From NCBI RefSeq assembly GCF_000002995.4, contig NW_025062476.1:2289001-2353000 (forward strand): a stretch of 64,000 nucleotides of DNA, written 5' to 3'. This document shows, piece by piece, positions 11,867 through 25,811 of the stretch. Position 1 is the stretch's first letter. The number at the start of each line of letters is the position of its first letter. This stretch comes from Brugia malayi (Eukaryota > Nematoda > Chromadorea > Rhabditida > Onchocercidae). The notes below the pieces were generated by a model. That model was not told the DNA's origin. It did no database searches and saw nothing but the letters and a program-made list of their open reading frames with translations. The position numbers and the translations under genes are program-made.

Positions 11867-14800
11867 GTGATGTGAGCAGAGAGATGGATGATGAGATGGG
11901 ATGGAAAGGAAAGGAATGGAAGGACGTTATCGCCGGAACATCACTCTTTTCCTGTCCGTCTCCATTCGTCGTAAAGGGTACTCTCCGACTGACTATTACT
12001 GCTTTTACAATTTCTTCGTATATAAATTTCGTTTAAAAGATTACGTTACGTGGAGTGAAATGTCAGCTACAATATTCTTTTTTTTTTTTTTTTTTTGTAA
12101 AAATATTAAAAGCATAGAAAAAAAGATCAAAAATTAAAGGCCTAGAAAAAAAAAAACGAAACCAAAAATTAAAGGCCTAGAAAAGAAGACAAGGCCAAGA
12201 AGGACGATCTATCTTATTCATTCAATTGCAATAATCGTGGAAATTTTCACTGCCTAGGCTAATGGTTATTAAAATTGCCACTAGCTTATTTATAGTGCTC
12301 CTATCCTGGACGAATAAAATTTCCCTAATTTTCATGAGAAAATTGTATTTGTTCAAGTCAAATTCATATATAATGAAGTTCCGCACGGTGATATAATTAA
12401 TTATTGATCGATGTCAATTTTGGGACTATTTATTTTTGAAATTATATGTAAATTTAAATACATTTATAAAGATATTTGAAGTATTAAGTGGAATTTAACG
12501 TTCAAACATGCGTTAATATTTAAATGGATGCCTAATTAAATGATTTTGAATAATTTTCATCAAAAGGTTATTTAAGACCACCAACCCGGATATTAAACTC
12601 CGTTTAATACTTTCGAAAATCAGTGATATATGTAAGAAAGAGTACAAAAAGGTTGGGGACATTGAAATGGAGGCAAAGGCGAGAAAGGAAGTACTTTCTT
12701 TTTTTTTTTTTGGAAGCACAAATTGATTAAAAGTGATAAATTAAATGAATAATTTCAAAAACGACCATGAAATTTTCTTTCATCTCTCTTAAACCTTAAC
12801 ACTATTACAACAGAGAATTTACCGCTAGCAAAAAGTTGTAAATTTGTCAAATGTTAAAACATTTCGCTGATAAGCTATACACTGCAAAAATGATATTGAT
12901 CAATTCTAACGATGGTGATATCAATACATAAAACGATTACTTATCATAAACAAATACTTTTTGCACCAAATATACTTATATTCACGTTTATATTCGGATA
13001 CTGATATCTTTTTTCACATATTTTCCATCCATCGTAATTAATATCAATTGGAAACTTCTCCTAATTTCATCAATTTTACAATTTTTTCTCATGAACATTG
13101 CGGTTTCTTTTTTTTTTTTCCTTTCAAATCACTTTCAAAAAGATATTTCTGTTTCCGTTCGTGTGTTTTGTTTCCGCTATTCTTTTCGTTCAGCTTTTTT
13201 TTTTCCGCTGCCCCACTTCATTTTTTTTTTTTTTTCTTTTTTTAATTTATTTCTATTAACAAAATGAACAGTTAAAACTACGGTAGAAAAACACCTGGCC
13301 TTAGCAGTTTTAATTTAAATAAAGAATAGAATATTATGACGTACATTAATAACGGATATGCGCATTTTGCAAGAAAATATTTTGGGGTAATAATAATTTG
13401 ATTTTGATGGATAATTTTGCTTATTATAAGTTTTACTTAAAATTTATTACTATAAAATAAGTATTTTTAATTCTTTGTTAATTAACAAAGACTATATATT
13501 TCATGGCCAAGAAGATTATCAAAAAAGGTATCAGAGAAAAGTATAACTCTTTTTTTTTTTTTTTTTCAAAAACGAAAATTCTTTTTTGGATTGTGTCTAT
13601 TTTTTTTTTTTTTTTTTTCAAAGAAAAAGAGAAAATATTGCTTGGCTATTTGTTTTCTGGTTATTTTCTTTTTAAGCTACAATTTTTTTACCTAATTCCA
13701 AAGAATTTTCTATATTTATTGTAAGTTACAATAAACCACTGAAAGCTTTGTATTTCTTTGAAATTATCAAAATTATCGATCTAATATCTCTTCCTATCAT
13801 ATGAATTTTGTCTTACAATCTTTGATTAATTGGTTTAAGAAATTGCGCTGTTGGCCTAGGATGTTTTAGGCGTATTATAAATGCATTTCTCCGCTTGTCT
13901 ATACTGCAATATCTTTTTCACATTTTCTCTTCTATTGGCTGAAGTTTTTTTCTTTTTTCTTTTTTTTTTTTTTTTTTAATCTCTATATTCTTAATTGTCC
14001 CATTTATTTCCGACAGCTTTCCAATTTATTTAAAAATTTGTTCCAATTTTATTGAAGTTAGTATGCCTTTTTTCTAACCTTTTGAAATTTAATTATATTT
14101 TCGTTCGAATTTACATAAAATTATAAAATGATATTTGAAGATTTTTTTTTTTTTTTTTTAATTGATAAGATATAAATATTCCTCATTATAATACAAAAAA
14201 AAAAAAAAGATCCATACATATCGTATTATGAAGTTAATTTTGAATGGTTGGGATTTTTCGAAGATGAACTTTTTTTCAGGTAGTGATGAAAAAGATAGAA
14301 GATTGAAGGTATATCGAGTTATTCTTAACATTTATGTTATGTATTGCTAGGTGAGATGTGAGGACTGAGAAATATCGGACAAATCCGAAAAAGAGTACCG
14401 GTAGTGAAGGAAGATATCACATCTTTGGATCGTTTAAATTAAAAAAAAAAAAATATGTATTACTTCAGTCATATGTATGATATTAACACTGTAATAAGGA
14501 GAAGAGAAGAGAACCGGTACTTTGGAATTAAATTTCCGCTTTAATTTGAAATGTGAAAATGAAAAATGAACAAGAAAATTTTGCTACAATTTACAAATCT
14601 TTTTCTGAGATTTCTTCTAATCGATCTTTATCAACAATAATTTACTGTTTGGCTTTTTTATCTTTAGATAAGAAATGTTTGGAGAGAATGATTACCTCGA
14701 GAAACTTGTCATTCCTACAGACTCTGACATATGATTGGTATCAAGTGTATAGAAATTTTCAGGAAATTTTTTCCGAGTTTTTCTAGATATTCCGGATAAA

Positions 14801-16885
14801 GATTATTGAAGTCACAGAAAACCAAACAAAATCATTCATTCAATCATTTTTTGGCTGCTGAATGTTTTATGAGCAGACGCTTGCTTAGAAAGAGAAAGAA
14901 TAGCTCATAGGAAGATAGAGGATCGAGAATCGAGATGGATTATATACTGAAGATTGTTTTAAACCAGACTAGTCATACACCTCACCTCACTTCACCTCAG
15001 TTCTTTTTAGGTTTTCTCGAGATGAATCTTCTCGCTGATGATACTTTGATCAGTGCCGCATCGATCATTTCAATCAATCGTAGCTATCTATGATTTAAAT
15101 TATCCCACTTTAGTACTCAAATCCTTCCACTTTTCTTACCTGGACCTTCTATGATACCAGGTGGGATAACTGATCGGTTAGGTGCTGGCTTGTCCCTCGA
15201 CTGTCATTAAGAGTTCACTTTGAGGACACTGTTCCCAACTTTCCACTGTATGTCCGTCTATGTCATTCCTTGTAATGTCTGCTTCTCTCTGCCATTCATG
15301 TTATTTAAATGCATTTCTTCTTTTCTTCATGTCTCTTTGGTTAGTCTGCCGTCTGCATGTGAAGTGGTAATTTATGACACTTTAAAAAGATGTTGTAGTT
15401 GCTGATGCTTCAAAATTAATTGTCAAAATTCCACAATATTTCATTTCATTCCATTAAATTACGTGAGTGACGCTATAAGTGATATCGAGATACATTGAGT
15501 TACGTGAGTGACGTTATAAGTGATATCGAGATACATTGAGTTACGTGAGTGACGCTATAAGTGATATCGAGATACATTGAGTTACGTGAGTGACATTATA
15601 AGTGATATCGAGATACATTGAGTTACGTGAGTGACGTTATAAGTGGTATCGAAATACATTGAGTTACGTGAGTGACGCTATAAGTGACGTTGAGGTATTT
15701 CATATAAGTGGAAATGATGAGATGTAATTGTTGTGAATTCCTTAGCATAGCATGGCCATTCCCATTGATAAGAAAGAATCCTTTCCATTTCTTGACCTTT
15801 TATTCCAACCACTTTTTTCTGTCTTACGACCTTTTATTCTCGTTTCGAATTTCCTTATTTCAAGATTTAAAGATTTCTTGAGAAGAGGAGGATAGAAGAA
15901 AGAGAAGTTATAAGAGTATGTGCAGTTCATTTTTCATTAACTTAGTTCACCCATTTTTTTTTTATCTTAGCTTAGAATTTAATTCAAAATAGTCTCTATC
16001 TGTGAAATTATCTCTTTTCTTCACTTCATTTGTTATCCACAATAAAGCTATCTTGGTGTAGTATTTCATTCCTTACAGTATTTCTGATTACTTATATTGA
16101 TATAAGTAATTTTGAATGATTCGTTATTTAAGTGACGAAGTTGTACTTTTGAACTTTTCCAAAGACTAAATTTTGTTGAGATGTCAAGGGAATATGACGC
16201 AATTTGTGGGAGGAAGGGAGGAAGGCAATAAAGGGATATCAATGATCAGTAAAAGGATGTGACGTAGTGACGATTCTTTGCACTTTTGCTTCAACGAAGT
16301 CCAAAATTTTCAACAAATTCATTCCCACTAAACTATCACATTTAAATCTTTTCATTTCATTCCTTTTTTAAAATTATTTTTAATCTCTTTTCATACTTAA
16401 TACATTGACTTGAAGTGCAAAACAATTTTTTCAATTATTACATCTAGTAAATTTTTTTGTTTTTTTTAAATGTTTTTATCAGTTATTCTCTCTTATTTTG
16501 TGTAATTAGGCGAGGAATGAGTCAAGTAGAAAATAATTTCTTGATAGTTTTGTGAAGTTCATTCTCGTTATCTCTTCCTTACAACTATATTTTTGATGTG
16601 TGAAGTCAGCCAGATTCTCTCTCATACTTTTAATACCGAATGTTATTCAGTCAACGGAGGAAGTTAAAAGATTTTTATTACTTCCACATTATTATCATCA
16701 TCTGTTAGGTTAAGAAATTTGTTACTCATCGCTATCTTTTTAACAATTTTCTAGAAAATCATTTCCATTCCCTGAATTCATCTTTTCACTTTTCATTATT
16801 GACCTCTGAGATTTCTCCTTTGAACTTTGGAATACTACAGTGGTCGTCTTCTCTTTGTACAGCTTATTTATATTACTTTTCGTAG
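11867..16885. other. non-coding stretch, probable long 5' intron or upstream region
   Basis: No exon is convincingly supported between the candidate first exon and 16886. There is a small local duplication near 12126-12183 in which AAAAATTAAAGGCCTAGAAA occurs twice, many T-runs (12078-12096, 13599-13618, 13961-13978, 14142-14159), and the 41 bp minisatellite at 15461-15700. An open frame at 14553-14786 (+) has no splice or domain support. Confidence 0.5.
15461..15700. repeat. 41 bp minisatellite, six copies
   Basis: Units start at 15461, 15502, 15543, 15584, 15625 and 15666, with an exact 41-base period. Each begins ACGTGAGTGACG and carries GATATCGAGATACATTGAG. The first five are nearly identical (C/T or A at one site); the sixth degenerates at its end. 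Every unit contains GTGAGT, which matches a 5' splice-site consensus. Confidence 0.95.
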
Positions 16886-19800
16886 GAACGAATCGTAATA
16901 TAAAAAGTGTGAACAGGATATTAACAGACATGAAATATCTACGAAGATTATATGGAATGAATCAGCAACTTTCCATAGGTAGCTCGCTTTCATACAAATT
17001 TTTAATCATCTACCATTACGTTTGTTTGTTGCGGTCACTCATTATGTTGTTGTTTACACAATTATTGTCACCAAGCTTTGTTTAATCTTTCTCTCTTCAT
17101 TCTGGAGAAATACAATCATCCCCCGGTCATAGGTCATTGTTTTTGATTGTAAGCATATATATAGAGATACATTATGCATGTGTTTCTGTATATTTATGCA
17201 TATATATATGTATGTACGCACACACATACACACACACATACACACACACACACACACATACATACACACAACATTTCTAGATAAGGAGTCAGGAAGCGAA
17301 AAGCGCTTATTTCAATGCGTTGCATCTATTCTTTCTACCCATGACCTTAGTATCTCTTCATCATTCCGTCTACATTCATTCACATCATTCCCGCTCTCTT
17401 CCCTTTTGCACATTTTGCGCCGCTTCTCCTTCACCTTTCTCTTTGCACTGTATGTATTTACTACAAAAATGTTTTCGTAGATTTTAGCATATTATATTAT
17501 CTAATAAAATGACTGACATGTGACAAATATCATTAATTAATAGAGGAAGTGGACAGTGTTACTTAAATGATATTCCTGACTTGTCTTATTAATATATTTA
17601 TGCTGTAAAATGTTGAATGGAAGCTATGCTAGAGCTTTTCACATGTTCAATTCTAATTCAATATGATTTGCTTTCAAATTGTTTTATAAAACATCTCAGT
17701 CAATCTTGCAACCAAATAGAAAGAGACAGAGAGAGAGAGGGAAGGAGAGGGGGAGAGGGAGAGATCGAATGCTAAAGTATACAGTTTAGGTGGTGAAAAT
17801 TTTTTTCTGTAAAAGAAATAGCTCATTTGTAATTTTATTGGCTTTAGTATATGAGTTATTTCAGTGTTACTATTTAATCTCTTCTCATTTATCTGTGGTG
17901 CTGATTATTGTATGAATTTGAAATAATGTGTGAGTGGATCCTCCTAGATGACGCTTAATACCTTCTGTTGATAATTCATTCAGCAATATTATCAGTACTT
18001 GGATATCACTAACTGCAACAGAAATCATTCATTTCCCTGCTACCCTTTCCTTGCCTTACCTATTTCCGCACTTACCTTCCATGGCAACTATCTAATATCA
18101 TCATCAAATCCATGAGGGAGGGAGGGTGAATATTGCTAATGCTCATGCTTCATATAATTTGCATATTCCTCTAATGTGTACCATTTGTCAGGTATTATTG
18201 CTGATTGCATTCAATTGGTGATAAAATAATGAGTGTTGACGGAAGTACTTCAACTATAGTATATACAACTACCATTGTAAATTGATACTTTTCTGTTGTA
18301 ATTCCCGTAATTTTGTCATTGAATCAAACATTTTGAAACTTTGAGAGCTTGATGGATAATTTGACATTTTCTTGAAAGAATTATTTTTGCATTGACAGCA
18401 TTACCGCATTTTCTTTTTTCTATTATTTTATGCGAAGCGGTGTATTCTTTTGTTTAAATTTAACTCCAAACGATCTTTTAAAATTGATTTATAGTTGGTA
18501 GGATGCTTGAGCAAGGTGTGACAGTATGTAGCAGTGGTAATAAACCGATTGGTATGGAATCAGCGAATATGTACTCGAAAATTGCTGAAGTAGTCACTAC
18601 TGATGCTGTAAGTTCAAAAATTTTCGTTAAGAAAATTATATTGTTAAGAAATTAGTATGATTTTTGATTTGAAATACAAAGAGAAAAACTTTTTTATTTT
18701 CCGTGAAGGCTCTCGTTATAACAGCCTTATTTTCGATTTTACGTTGACATTTGATTTTTAATTGTATCCATTTCACTTCCTGATTACATTCGAATTCGAA
18801 TTTCGGTAGCAAATATGAAGAAGCGAACAAAACCTTTAAAATTTCAAGACTAATTTATGTTGATCAGACTCTTTTCTAAATCTCTAATAATACTAGTTGT
18901 TTCTCTTTTTTTGGCCTTTCATCTTATCACGTGAATGAAAATTTTCCCTTAGATATTTAGAAAGTTTTGATAAGATTATATATTATAATAAATTAATTTT
19001 CTTATTTGATTAATTCAGCAGTATCGCTTTTGTTTTGGTCTTTTGCTTTTTTTTTTTTTTTCTAATACTTTTCCAAAATATAGTTTCTAATGATTGGTTT
19101 CCCAATCAGCAACTTAGTTGAATATTTTCAAGTGCTGAATTATTTTCAACAATACACTCCAAGTCTCAGTTTAAAAATTTTTCCTGCAACAGATAGGAAT
19201 GTTTATTTGTTCCTCCCATGGATGTGCAGCGTTAAAATTTTGACGAAAGTATTTAGTAAACTAGTAATACTTTTCGAATTTGTTTGGTGTTATAGCAAGT
19301 ATGTAAGCCTGTGTAAAAATTTTCTGAAGAATGTAAACTTCTTAGAATTATGAAAGAAAAGTAATTCAAATGGAACTGGCATATTGCAGGTGAGACAAGA
19401 AGTTGATTGGAAGTATTTAGCAGTGTTAATTTCTTTAAAATTTTTATCATATCCATCATTGATTAGGTATTTCTGCATTCAAACATGGCCACGAGGGAGA
19501 TTGACAGATTAAACTTTTTATGTACGCTATTTTCAAAAGGGTTATGGTGAAGTTTTTTCGCAGAAGTAATTGTGTTCAGAAGGATTAGATGAATTTCAAA
19601 TTCGGAGTAGTTTTAGAATCAGAAATTATAAATTACTACAACTGAGCTTAAGCATTAATTGAAATAAGCATGGTGACAGTTTTGCATTTCATCAATAAGA
19701 AATGGATTTTTTTATTCATATAATCAGAGGAATCTGCGGTTGGGTTTTGATTAAATATATTTTCCGTCTTTGCTTAGTAAAGATTCTTAACACATATTTT

Positions 19801-22800
19801 CTTCATTCTACTGATTCTGGAAGCATTTTCACAATGCAAAAACTACAGCAATGTTGTTTCCACTTGATATACTGCTCCCTCAAAACTTTCTGTCTTTAGT
19901 AAACCTATAAAATGTGTGTTTATCAAGCTATAAAGTTGAGATTTTTTTCACTTGCATAATAATCTTTAAATGTACCAATGCTGGAAAAAGGGAATTTTGA
20001 TTATATTCAAACATTCTCTACCAAAGAAAAAGCATTAAGCAGTACAATGCTTGTATCATAACGATCTCTTATTATCATGATGAATATTTTTGTGGAGAAA
20101 AGCACAGATTTCCAAATATGGCATAATCCCATGATTTAAATTTAAACTTAAAGGATGAGATTTGTTCTTTGCAGCTAGTCATATAATATGTAAACTTTAT
20201 ATGTTTTCAACTAACTTTATAAGCGAGTATATAACTTAAATTCACTTGGCACTATCAGAAGACTATGATTTATAGCTTCACAGGATGAATGAATCAAATT
20301 TAATTTCAGCAGGGTATTTGTGAATCATTTGCAGTTATTTGCAGACATCTCTTAATGGTGCATCGAAGAACATTTTGAACATTGAACGGATGTCACCAGC
20401 TAGTGTTGATTCTGGTTTCGATTCATCGTTTCCATCTTCACCGGACTGTTCACTAGATTCATCAGTTGTTGGAGCAGAAATGACGAAGTGTTGCAAGGAT
20501 ACGAATTTTAAACGACGGCATCAGACAGCTATAGCTTTAGCTGGTGAGCACTTATTGTAATGCTGCTAATGCTGGTGATACTTCATTCTTATTTGTTTAG
20601 CTACACATGGGATATCATATTAGTTTTAATTTAAGCACCGGACGTTGAATATATGTTTCAGTAATTTTATTGAAGTCAATAAAGAACTTAGTTACATATA
20701 TCTATCTATGAATGAATGAGTGTTGCTAGCAGTGATGAAATACAGTTTAATTTAGTTCTAAAAATGTATTTGAATTTAAAGTTTGACTTAAATAATCGTC
20801 ACGAAATCCTGTGCATCATTCTTTCACAGTTTTAACGGATCCCACATATTTCTTTCTACTTCAGTTACATCACAGTGTCCACTGTCAGTTTGTCAGCCGT
20901 CATGTTCATCCTTCTCGTCGCCAATCAGTCGAACATCAAGCGGCATTAGTACACTTAGTACAAGCAGTTTGATTAGTACTGATACGAAAACAGATGAAAA
21001 CTTTTGTCTTGACGAATGTCTTCTGGAGAAAACAGCTTCACTAACATCTTTGTCATCATCAACACAACTGGTGACTGATGTTTCTGTTAATCAAGATTTG
21101 GGAGTTCCATCAACCGACAGATTAGGTATCATCTTATTCATATTTCAAAATCATGCGAATAAAAAGTAAAAATTCATATTAAGAGTAAGTTGTCAACGAA
21201 GAAACTTCACGAAACAATTTGTATGTGATAACTATCTCTGTAATCATGTTGTCGAAATAGAATTTCTGAAATTTTAAGTTTATTCATTTATATTTACCAC
21301 TTAATTATCCAAGATTTGCTAATCTAATTTCTTTCACCGTAAATCCACTGCTTTCGAAAAGTGGAGGGGAAGAAGAATGACGGAAAAGAATTCGGAATCA
21401 TTATTGGTCACGAGTATTATGACATCTTTCTTATTACTGTTTTAGTAATCAAAATATTCATTACTGAGATTCGTAATTCTTCTTAGGCAACAGTGCTGAG
21501 TCAGGATGTTCAACAGTCCCTTCTTTTTCTGGCAGTTCGTCCTCAGAAGTCACTGAGTTTAACTTAAGACTACGTTGTCATTGGAAAGGCTGTACGGAAC
21601 GATTTGCATCTGATAATGACCTCTATGATCATGTTGTTAAAGTAGGATTTCTGAATTTTAAATTCGTTTTCTACTTGCATATCCAAGAAAAGCTTACTGA
21701 TTTAACCAGTATAAGAATCCAGCTGGAATTCTATTTAAAAAAAAATCCAGATTGCAAGCTTTCCCTCTGGAAGGTGTGTAAGGCTAATTTACACCTACTG
21801 GCTGAGAGATTCTGATGGTAATCACAAAACGCTGTTTAGAAATAATGCATATCTAGGCTCATTTGGAATTGTTGCGACCTTCAGTATATTTGGATGGTAG
21901 TAGTAATAGCGGTAGTGGCGGCAGCGGTTCACAGTCACAAACGATTGGTCGTTTAAAAAACTTGATGTGTCAGTGGGGAAGCTGCAAAATGGGTCTGAGT
22001 CGTGGCGACTTTCAAAAACAGGTGTGATGTTAGTTGTCATATAAGAATGAAAAATGAATGATGTGGGAGAGCATTTGTTGTAAGAACTTCAGTTTATTAT
22101 CTGTTTTCGGTTTTTTGGTTTTTGTCTTTTTTATGAATTATTTTGAAAATCAAAAAACTTTCTTGTGCTATTCAGTTCGTTTGGTTGGAAGAACATTTCA
22201 CAACACGACATGCCGGTAAAGCGCAACCATACATGTGTCTTATAGAGGGTTGTTCATTAAGATTTACATTAAAGCGCTCATTGGAAGAACATCTCAGGAC
22301 GGGTCATGAAAAAGTGAAAGGTTTGATCTTTTTCTTTATGATATTGAAGATTTTCTAGTATTTCATAGGTCTTTATTTTGAAATCTTTACTTCCTTTTCT
22401 GTGATAACCAACACTGTTATATGTTGCTTGATGAACAGGTTTAGTTTAGGGTGCTGAACTTAATTGCACATCAGATATGGTGTGAAGTATATTTTAAGGC
22501 ATTTGCAGTGGGTCACATTTAAAAAATGGTATCGACGTAAGTTATTGCATTTGAACCGAAATGCTCTGCATCTATCCGAAATTATTACAGTTTTCATTAC
22601 ACAGTGCAGTTGATAGAATTTTCTCAGTTCATAAAGACTTTCTACAACATTTGTTCACTTATATAAGTTGAGTGCAGTAAGAGATGAGATTTATGAGTAG
22701 TACATTAACTGACAATCGAATAGACTGCTTCCTTCTGATTTAATTGCAGCCAAACGATGTCATACTGAAGAAGGTGAATTGTCGAAAGTCAAATCCTGCT

Positions 22801-23845
22801 ACCAATGGACACCTCTTCCTTATTACATACCAAGTAACACTTTTTGTTTAATAAGCACGCATCTGCAGAAAATAGAATATGAAAATCTGATTAATATGGA
22901 TTATCGTAGTTTGTGGAATAAATTTCTGATGTAAATATTGGTGATGAAATTCCTTTCTTTTTTGTTTCCTTATTACATCGCTTTTTTTTTCTGGAGTTTT
23001 AAGTAACAAGTCTGTTTTTGGTAAAAGAAAATATTTTTAGGCGAGAAGAATGACTTTTTGGATCATGCAACAGAAGAATGGATCGTTATGCGATTGCGAC
23101 AATATGAGCGGACAAGTGGTGCTTGTTTTATACCTCGCGAACCAGCAACACCTCGTGGTGGTGCTGCATATCGTAAAAGACGTCGAATACTCACTTTTGC
23201 TATTGAACCATTGAAATTTACTCCAAAAGTATGTTTCTGTTTCGGTTTTTCAATACAACATTTTGAAATGAAAGACTTTTGGAAAATGTAATTGTTTGGG
23301 AGAAAAGTGATAGCAGCGAGCAGTTTAGGTTTGTTCAGCGTTTCAGAATTCGAAGTGATTTCAGTTCTTTGAAAATTGATTTGCCGAAAGTCATATTTTA
23401 CCAAAAGCCATTACCCTGACATTAAAGTCATATTTTATGAAGAACTATTGCCTTGACATTTTTCCGAAGTTCGTTTCTAATGTTTTTTGCGCCTGCCATG
23501 TTTCTCGCTTTTTTTTGTCTTTTAGTTATCTTAAATTCTTCTTTTTTGTTTTCCGAAGTTTGAGATTTTGAAGCAAGTAAAACTAAGAGAGATTTTAGCC
23601 AAGACCAATTCGACCATATAACAATTTTCTTATCTCAATGATAGACAGTGAATTTGGATTTTTAAAGCTAATATGTTTAGGCAGTGGAACGTTGAAATGT
23701 GCTGAAATAAGCATTGATAAAACATTTTTAGGTTATTTCTGATACGATGGAGTTAGCAGATGCAAAATCACTTATCAGAAGTGCTTTCATTAGTGCAAAG
23801 AGTTGTACAAATTCTGCGGATAGGACCATTACGGATGGTAGCTAA
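16886..23845 (+). CDS. AEBP2/Jing-like three-C2H2-finger protein, putative PRC2 accessory factor
   Basis: Exons: 16886-16978, 18495-18607, 20345-20543, 20865-21125, 21487-21641, 21857-22021, 22176-22320, 22750-22833, 23041-23228, 23732-23845; phases agree (about 504 residues). After a serine-rich N-terminal half come three C2H2 fingers: finger 1 begins C-H-W-K-G-C and ends H-x4-H across an intron; finger 2 begins C-Q-W-G-S-C and is joined by H-A-G-K-A-Q-P-Y to finger 3, C-L-I-E-G-C ending H-L-R-T-G-H. The spacing and C-W-x2-C style match the Gli-like fingers of AEBP2/Jing. After the fingers, K-N-D-F-L-D-H-A-T parallels the H-D-F-F-D-A-Q-T segment of AEBP2, and a basic R-K-R-R-R stretch follows. 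AEBP2 helps PRC2 methylate H3K27; that role here is inferred. It could instead be an unrelated Gli-type finger protein. The 5' end is uncertain. Confidence 0.72.
17217..17271. repeat. CA/TACA microsatellite
   Basis: A CA-rich run with TACA interruptions, inside an intron of the AEBP2-like gene. Confidence 0.9.
17721..17765. repeat. GA-rich purine tract
   Basis: Imperfect GA/GGA run in an intron of the AEBP2-like gene. Confidence 0.85.
21209..21270 (+). pseudogene. decayed duplicate of zinc-finger-1 exon
   Basis: This intronic stretch aligns without gaps to 21594-21655, the end of the finger-1 exon plus the start of its following intron; about 49 of 62 positions match, including ATCATGTTGT and ATTTCTGAA. 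Similarity fades but continues beyond, to a shared TATCCAAG. In the copy the donor GT after the exon has become AT, the frame has stops, and the upstream finger cysteines are not recognisable. It looks like a tandem exon duplication that has lost function. Confidence 0.8.
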
Positions 23846-25811
23846 TCAGTGATTGCGAGCTGATTCATTCGTGAAATGGAGATTTTTTTGCAGGTTTGCA
23901 ATGATACAACTTTTGACCTGTAGTATTTTATTTGAGTTGAAGGAACTAAAATCCTATATCAAACTGAAATAATGTAGTAGTGTGGTAGAGATGCTTATCA
24001 AATATTAACCAAACATTTATCTATTTAGGCAAATATTATGTGTTTCATATGTCTTAATAGACAAAGCTTAGTGAGCAGATGATGAAATAAATTAAAATTG
24101 ATTCCATTCATATTATAGAAATCAAAATTATCTTTTGTTCTTCTGTTAATGTTTTTAAATCTTTCAGATTAGGTATCTTTTGACGGTCAACAACGCTTCA
24201 TTTTCATACGCAAAGTGTTTTCTAATCTTTTTTGGGTAATAAATTGTTTTTGTTTTGTTTTCAGCTTAAGATCTCGTGTGGACATGCGTACTTGTATTAG
24301 AAGTATGTGTAAATCCATAAAAATCATTTGATTGATTAACTGGTTATTTAGTTGGTTAACTGATTTTCTTGAGAGATTGTGGTTGAATTTTTCTTTTTTG
24401 CAAATGAAAAACTACTAGCTGGAATTGCTGTGCATCTTCCATGACCTTGTGCAATTCGTATTTCATTGTTCTAATATTTTGTTTCATTTCTGTAGATATT
24501 TGATCATTTTCCTCTAATTTGATTGATCATTAGAAACACGAAAGTAAGAATGTGTGCAAATTTACAATTTTCATGGTCAATACTTGAAATGAAATGAAAA
24601 AAGAAAAGAAATTATCATTTAGGGTAAAGAGATAAATTATCGTTTCTAGTTGTTTCCATTTTGTTAAATAGGAAGCATGTGTTGTAATTAATGTTTACTT
24701 CATATTTTGTGTCTTATTAATGAATATCAGTTTATATATTGTTCCGGCTTTTAATTCGTTAGGGAGTAAGATCTTTGAGTAATCCGTGACTCCTGCTAGT
24801 AATCCGTGACTCCTGCTAATAATGCATTTGTTTCTGTTTCCAGTTGAAGTTGACACCATTTTAGTTTACATTCGACGGGTTTTAGGTCATCTTGATAATC
24901 AGAATTGACTGCTTCCATATACCTACGACTCTGTTCATCAGCAAACGTTATGTCGTCAGCTCACCATGTTATCACGGCATGAAACAAATGTCTTTAATTA
25001 TTTATACTGCTTTCTATTTTCTAGCAAAAAATCCATTCTATAAAAATACCTGTTAATATTATCCGAATAATTAAAGTACACCTATTAAGACAGGTAGCAG
25101 GTAATGTTAATGGTGTTATTGGTGAATGGTTATTTCAATCTGCCGGACGAGTGCTCTTACTATTCCTCAGGAATCCTGATTATCCCTTTTGCAGTGCCTA
25201 CTATCTATCATAATTTAGATTAGACAGCAACTTGCACATGCTGAAAATGTACATTTCTTGACTCGTTCATTTTTATGTACCTCTTTTGTTCGATGTTGTT
25301 TCAAGGAGGGAAAGAATAATGAAACTTTTGATATTGATCTGCTGTCATCTTCCCGTTTCATTCGGGTAAATGCTATATAAAGAAAACCTAAGATTGTTGT
25401 AGGAATCAGAAATGGATGCAAAACTTATAATTTCAGATGCGGAATTTCCTTGTTATACATCAAACATTCCAAAGTCCGTATGCTCTCTTCAACTCACTCA
25501 ATCACGAAGAGATTAACTGCCGTGAACAATGAATCAATATTCATCGCATATAATAATAATAATATGACAAGAGAACAAATTTTTTTTGCAAACAAAGAAT
25601 ATTTGTAGATATATTGTACTTAGGTAGGAACAATTGTAGCAGCATTTTCCTTGAAAACTTTTCAAAATAAGAATTATTAAAATAAATCAATTCCATGCTT
25701 CTGTTCCTTAATAAAACAACGGTAAAAAAAAAAAAAAAAGAAAGTTATGCGTTTGTACATGATATCAATAAACAATTAACAATTATTAGATGAAGGATAT
25801 ACCAGCTCAAC
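23846..25811. other. intergenic region between convergent genes
   Basis: The AEBP2-like gene (+) and the NOT2-like gene (-) converge here. AATAAA-type signals near 24085 could end the first transcript. A 20-base unit is duplicated at 24779-24818. No coding potential was recognised; the open frame at 25215-25421 (-) has no support. Confidence 0.55.
24779..24818. repeat. tandem duplication, 2 x 20 bp
   Basis: Two perfect copies of GTAATCCGTGACTCCTGCTA, head to tail, in intergenic DNA. Confidence 0.95.

Noticed and set aside
17054..17480. Overlapping frames with Cys-Val or Thr-His repeats
   Set aside because: Both are read-through of the CA/TG microsatellite inside an intron.
23063..23404. 113-codon minus-strand open frame
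   Set aside because: Antisense shadow of an AEBP2-like gene exon, running on into the intron.
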